From an uncultured Chitinophaga sp. (GTDB lineage Bacteria > Bacteroidota > Bacteroidia > Chitinophagales > Chitinophagaceae), in NCBI RefSeq assembly GCF_937874145.1, contig NZ_CALNBI010000057.1, positions 1 through 6,274 on the forward strand: 6,274 nucleotides of DNA, in the 5' to 3' direction. Shown in pieces: positions 4,417 through 6,274 of this stretch. The position numbers and the translations under genes are program-made. Position 1 is the first letter of the stretch. Each line of letters opens with the position of its first letter. The notes beneath the pieces are model-generated. The model was not told the DNA's origin. It made no database searches and was given only the letters and a program-made list of their open reading frames with translations.

Positions 4417-6274
4417 ATGCAACAAAACTGGCAAAAAGGCCTCCTGAAACATGTGTATGCCATCCTGATCTTCCTGGGATTAGCTTTCCTGTTCTGCTCC
4501 CCCGTGTTGAACGACATGGAACTGCGGCAGACGGATAACGTTTCCTGGAAGGGTATGTCGCAGGAAGCGCGCGCTTACCACGACAGTACCGGCATCCAGC
4601 CCATCTGGACCAACGCCATGTTCGGCGGTATGCCCACCTACCAGATCTATATGGCGCAGGATAACTACACGTACAACCTGCACACGATCCTGACTTTGGG
4701 TTTGCCGAAGCCGGTGAATTTTTATTTCCTGGCCATGATCGGGTTTTACTTCCTGCTGTGCGTGATGCACTTCCGCTGGTGGGTAGCGGTACTGGGCGCC
4801 ATCGCCTTCGGGTTCGGTTCCTATAACGCCATGATCATTGCGGCGGGGCACGATACGAAAATGTTCACCATCGCCTACATGGCGCCCCTGCTCGCGGGCA
4901 TCCTCCTCGCCTACCGCGGCAAATACTTCATCGGCGGGATCATCACCTGCATCACACTGTGCCTCATGATCACCTCCGGCCACTACCAGATGGTGTATTA
5001 TATGCTGCTGGTGTGCCTGTGCCTGGGCGTTACCTACTTCATCCATGCCATCCGTAACAAAGAACTTCCCCGTTTCGCCAAAGCTACGGGCACGCTGATC
5101 GTTTTCGGGATACTGTCTGTATTACCGAGCACCGTTACCCTGTGGACCACCACCGAGTTCGCGCAATACACCATGCGCGGCGGCCATAGCGAGCTCACGC
5201 CCGAAGCCGGTACCGAAAGCGATAAAACCAAAGGCGGCCTCGATAAATCCTACGCTTTCAACTGGAGCGAAGGCATCATGGAAACGCTCACCATCGTAGC
5301 GCCCAACCTGTACGGCGGTCCTTCCACAGGCCCGCTGCCCGGGAACGGCGAAATGCACAAGCAATTGCTGAATATGGGCGTACCGCAGGCGCAGGCCGAT
5401 CAGCTCGTGCAGCAGATGCCGCGCTACTGGGGCGGCCAGCCTATGACCGACGGCGGCGTGTACTGGGGCGCCGTCATCCTGTTCTTCTTCGTACTCGCGC
5501 TGTTTACCGTAAAGGATTTCAACCGGGGATGGATCATCGCGGCCTGTGTGACCGGCGTAGTGCTGGCATGGGGCAGCAACCTGTCTTTCATCAACTATTT
5601 CCTGTTCGACCACTTACCGTACTACAATAAGTTCCGCGCGCCGGCGCAGGCCCTCGTGATCCCGCAGTTGCTGGTCCCCTTCTTCGCATGCTGGGGCCTC
5701 AACCAGCTGATCACCGACGCGCAGGACAAAAAGCTCGCCATGAAAAACCTCACGAAAGCGCTTTACGTAACCGGCGGCCTCGCGCTGCTGCTCGTGATCG
5801 CTTCTTTCGGGATGCTTGCCTTCACGCATAAAGACGATTTCGCATACCAGTTCTTCGGCCAGTTCGTGGGCGGCAACCAGGAAATGCTCGACCAGCTGGT
5901 CAACGCCCTGAAAGCCGACCGCGCCTCGCTGCTGCGCATCGACGCCTTCCGCAGCCTCTTCTTCATCGTGGCGGCGTTTGCACTGGGCTGGGCCTGGCTG
6001 AAAGGCAAACTGGCGGCAACACCGGTACTGGCCATCCTCGCCGGCCTCGTAGCCCTCGACCAGATATGGATCTCCAACCGCTACCTCGGCAAAGAGCATT
6101 ACGTAACGCCCACCGAATACAGCGCCATCTTCGCACCATCGCCCGTAGACACCGAGATCCGCAAAGACCCCGATCCCTACTACCGCGTACTTAATACCGC
6201 CCGCTTCGAAGACGCGATCAGCTCCTACCACCACAAGAGCGTGGGCGGCTACAGCCCCGTGAAGCTCGCCCGCT
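4417..6274 (+). CDS. YfhO-family polytopic membrane protein, 3' end outside window
   Basis: The frame is open from the ATG at 4417 to the right edge: 619 codons plus one base, with no stop. The protein looks like the large YfhO family (PF09586) common in Bacteroidota and Firmicutes, which is related to GT-C-type glycosyltransferases. B. subtilis YfhO has been linked to sugar decoration of cell-wall polymers; its role in Bacteroidota is unknown. A first helix lies at about 11-28. An extracytoplasmic stretch (about 30-98) follows, with WTNAMFGGMPTYQ (64-76), which matches the usual first-loop signature. Helices lie at about 100-117, 122-142, 150-166, 170-186, 190-210 and 222-243. A soluble segment (about 245-346) has the motif FAQYTMRGGHSELT (248-261). 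Further helices are at about 347-364, 371-388, 411-431, 450-469, 511-527 and 534-551. FRAPAQ (406-411) is another recurring family motif. The C-terminal soluble part begins near 555. Full members are often about 800 residues, so perhaps a quarter is missing. Confidence 0.87.
   Translation, partial: MQQNWQKGLLKHVYAILIFLGLAFLFCSPVLNDMELRQTDNVSWKGMSQEARAYHDSTGIQPIWTNAMFGGMPTYQIYMAQDNYTYNLHTILTLGLPKPVNFYFLAMIGFYFLLCVMHFRWWVAVLGAIAFGFGSYNAMIIAAGHDTKMFTIAYMAPLLAGILLAYRGKYFIGGIITCITLCLMITSGHYQMVYYMLLVCLCLGVTYFIHAIRNKELPRFAKATGTLIVFGILSVLPSTVTLWTTTEFAQYTMRGGHSELTPEAGTESDKTKGGLDKSYAFNWSEGIMETLTIVAPNLYGGPSTGPLPGNGEMHKQLLNMGVPQAQADQLVQQMPRYWGGQPMTDGGVYWGAVILFFFVLALFTVKDFNRGWIIAACVTGVVLAWGSNLSFINYFLFDHLPYYNKFRAPAQALVIPQLLVPFFACWGLNQLITDAQDKKLAMKNLTKALYVTGGLALLLVIASFGMLAFTHKDDFAYQFFGQFVGGNQEMLDQLVNALKADRASLLRIDAFRSLFFIVAAFALGWAWLKGKLAATPVLAILAGLVALDQIWISNRYLGKEHYVTPTEYSAIFAPSPVDTEIRKDPDPYYRVLNTARFEDAISSYHHKSVGGYSPVKLAR

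Noticed and set aside
4089..4538. Plus-strand open frame (149 codons) across the small membrane gene and the start of the YfhO-family gene
   Set aside because: It runs antisense to the 93-residue gene, through the intergenic region and into another frame of the YfhO-family gene. Its composition is shadow-like.
4480..6234. Several minus-strand open frames inside the YfhO-family gene
   Set aside because: All are opposite a continuous 619-codon membrane protein. Their His/Gln/Asp-rich or Val/Gly-rich composition is that of antisense frames.

Overview
The window looks like ordinary chromosomal DNA from a Bacteroidota species, most likely of the Chitinophagaceae (Chitinophaga-like). This rests on promoters of the TTTG / TAnnTTTG type typical of that phylum, on start codons without Shine-Dalgarno sequences, on a moderately high GC content, and on the character of the proteins. 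The family-level placement is an inference from memory and was not searched.

Layout. At the left edge lies the 5' half of a tRNA-Cys(GCA) gene on the minus strand, with a near-perfect Bacteroidota promoter. Diverging from it on the plus strand are three housekeeping genes: a uridine phosphorylase-type nucleoside phosphorylase (148-1023), diaminopimelate epimerase dapF (1057-1836) and a CorA-family divalent cation channel (1881-2819). dapF and corA each have a TAnnTTTG element exactly 7 nt before the ATG, so their mRNAs should be leaderless or nearly so. The three genes may therefore be separate transcription units despite their close packing.

A minus-strand operon converges on corA and is read from right to left. 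It encodes a 93-residue three-helix membrane protein of unknown function (4352-4071), a YhhQ-family queuosine-precursor transporter (4074-3280) and a Nudix hydrolase (3265-2816). The first two overlap as ATGA, and 14 nt separate the second from the third. The last gene ends against corA in a shared CTAG that supplies a stop codon on both strands.

A 64-bp divergent intergenic region then leads to a large plus-strand polytopic membrane protein of the YfhO family. It starts at 4417 and is cut by the right edge after 619 codons.

No mobile element, CRISPR array, rRNA or phage feature was found. No intergenic stretch is longer than about 106 bp. No clearly novel system is present. The most curious items are the small membrane protein coupled to the queuosine-precursor transporter, the Nudix enzyme in the same operon, and the leaderless promoter architecture.
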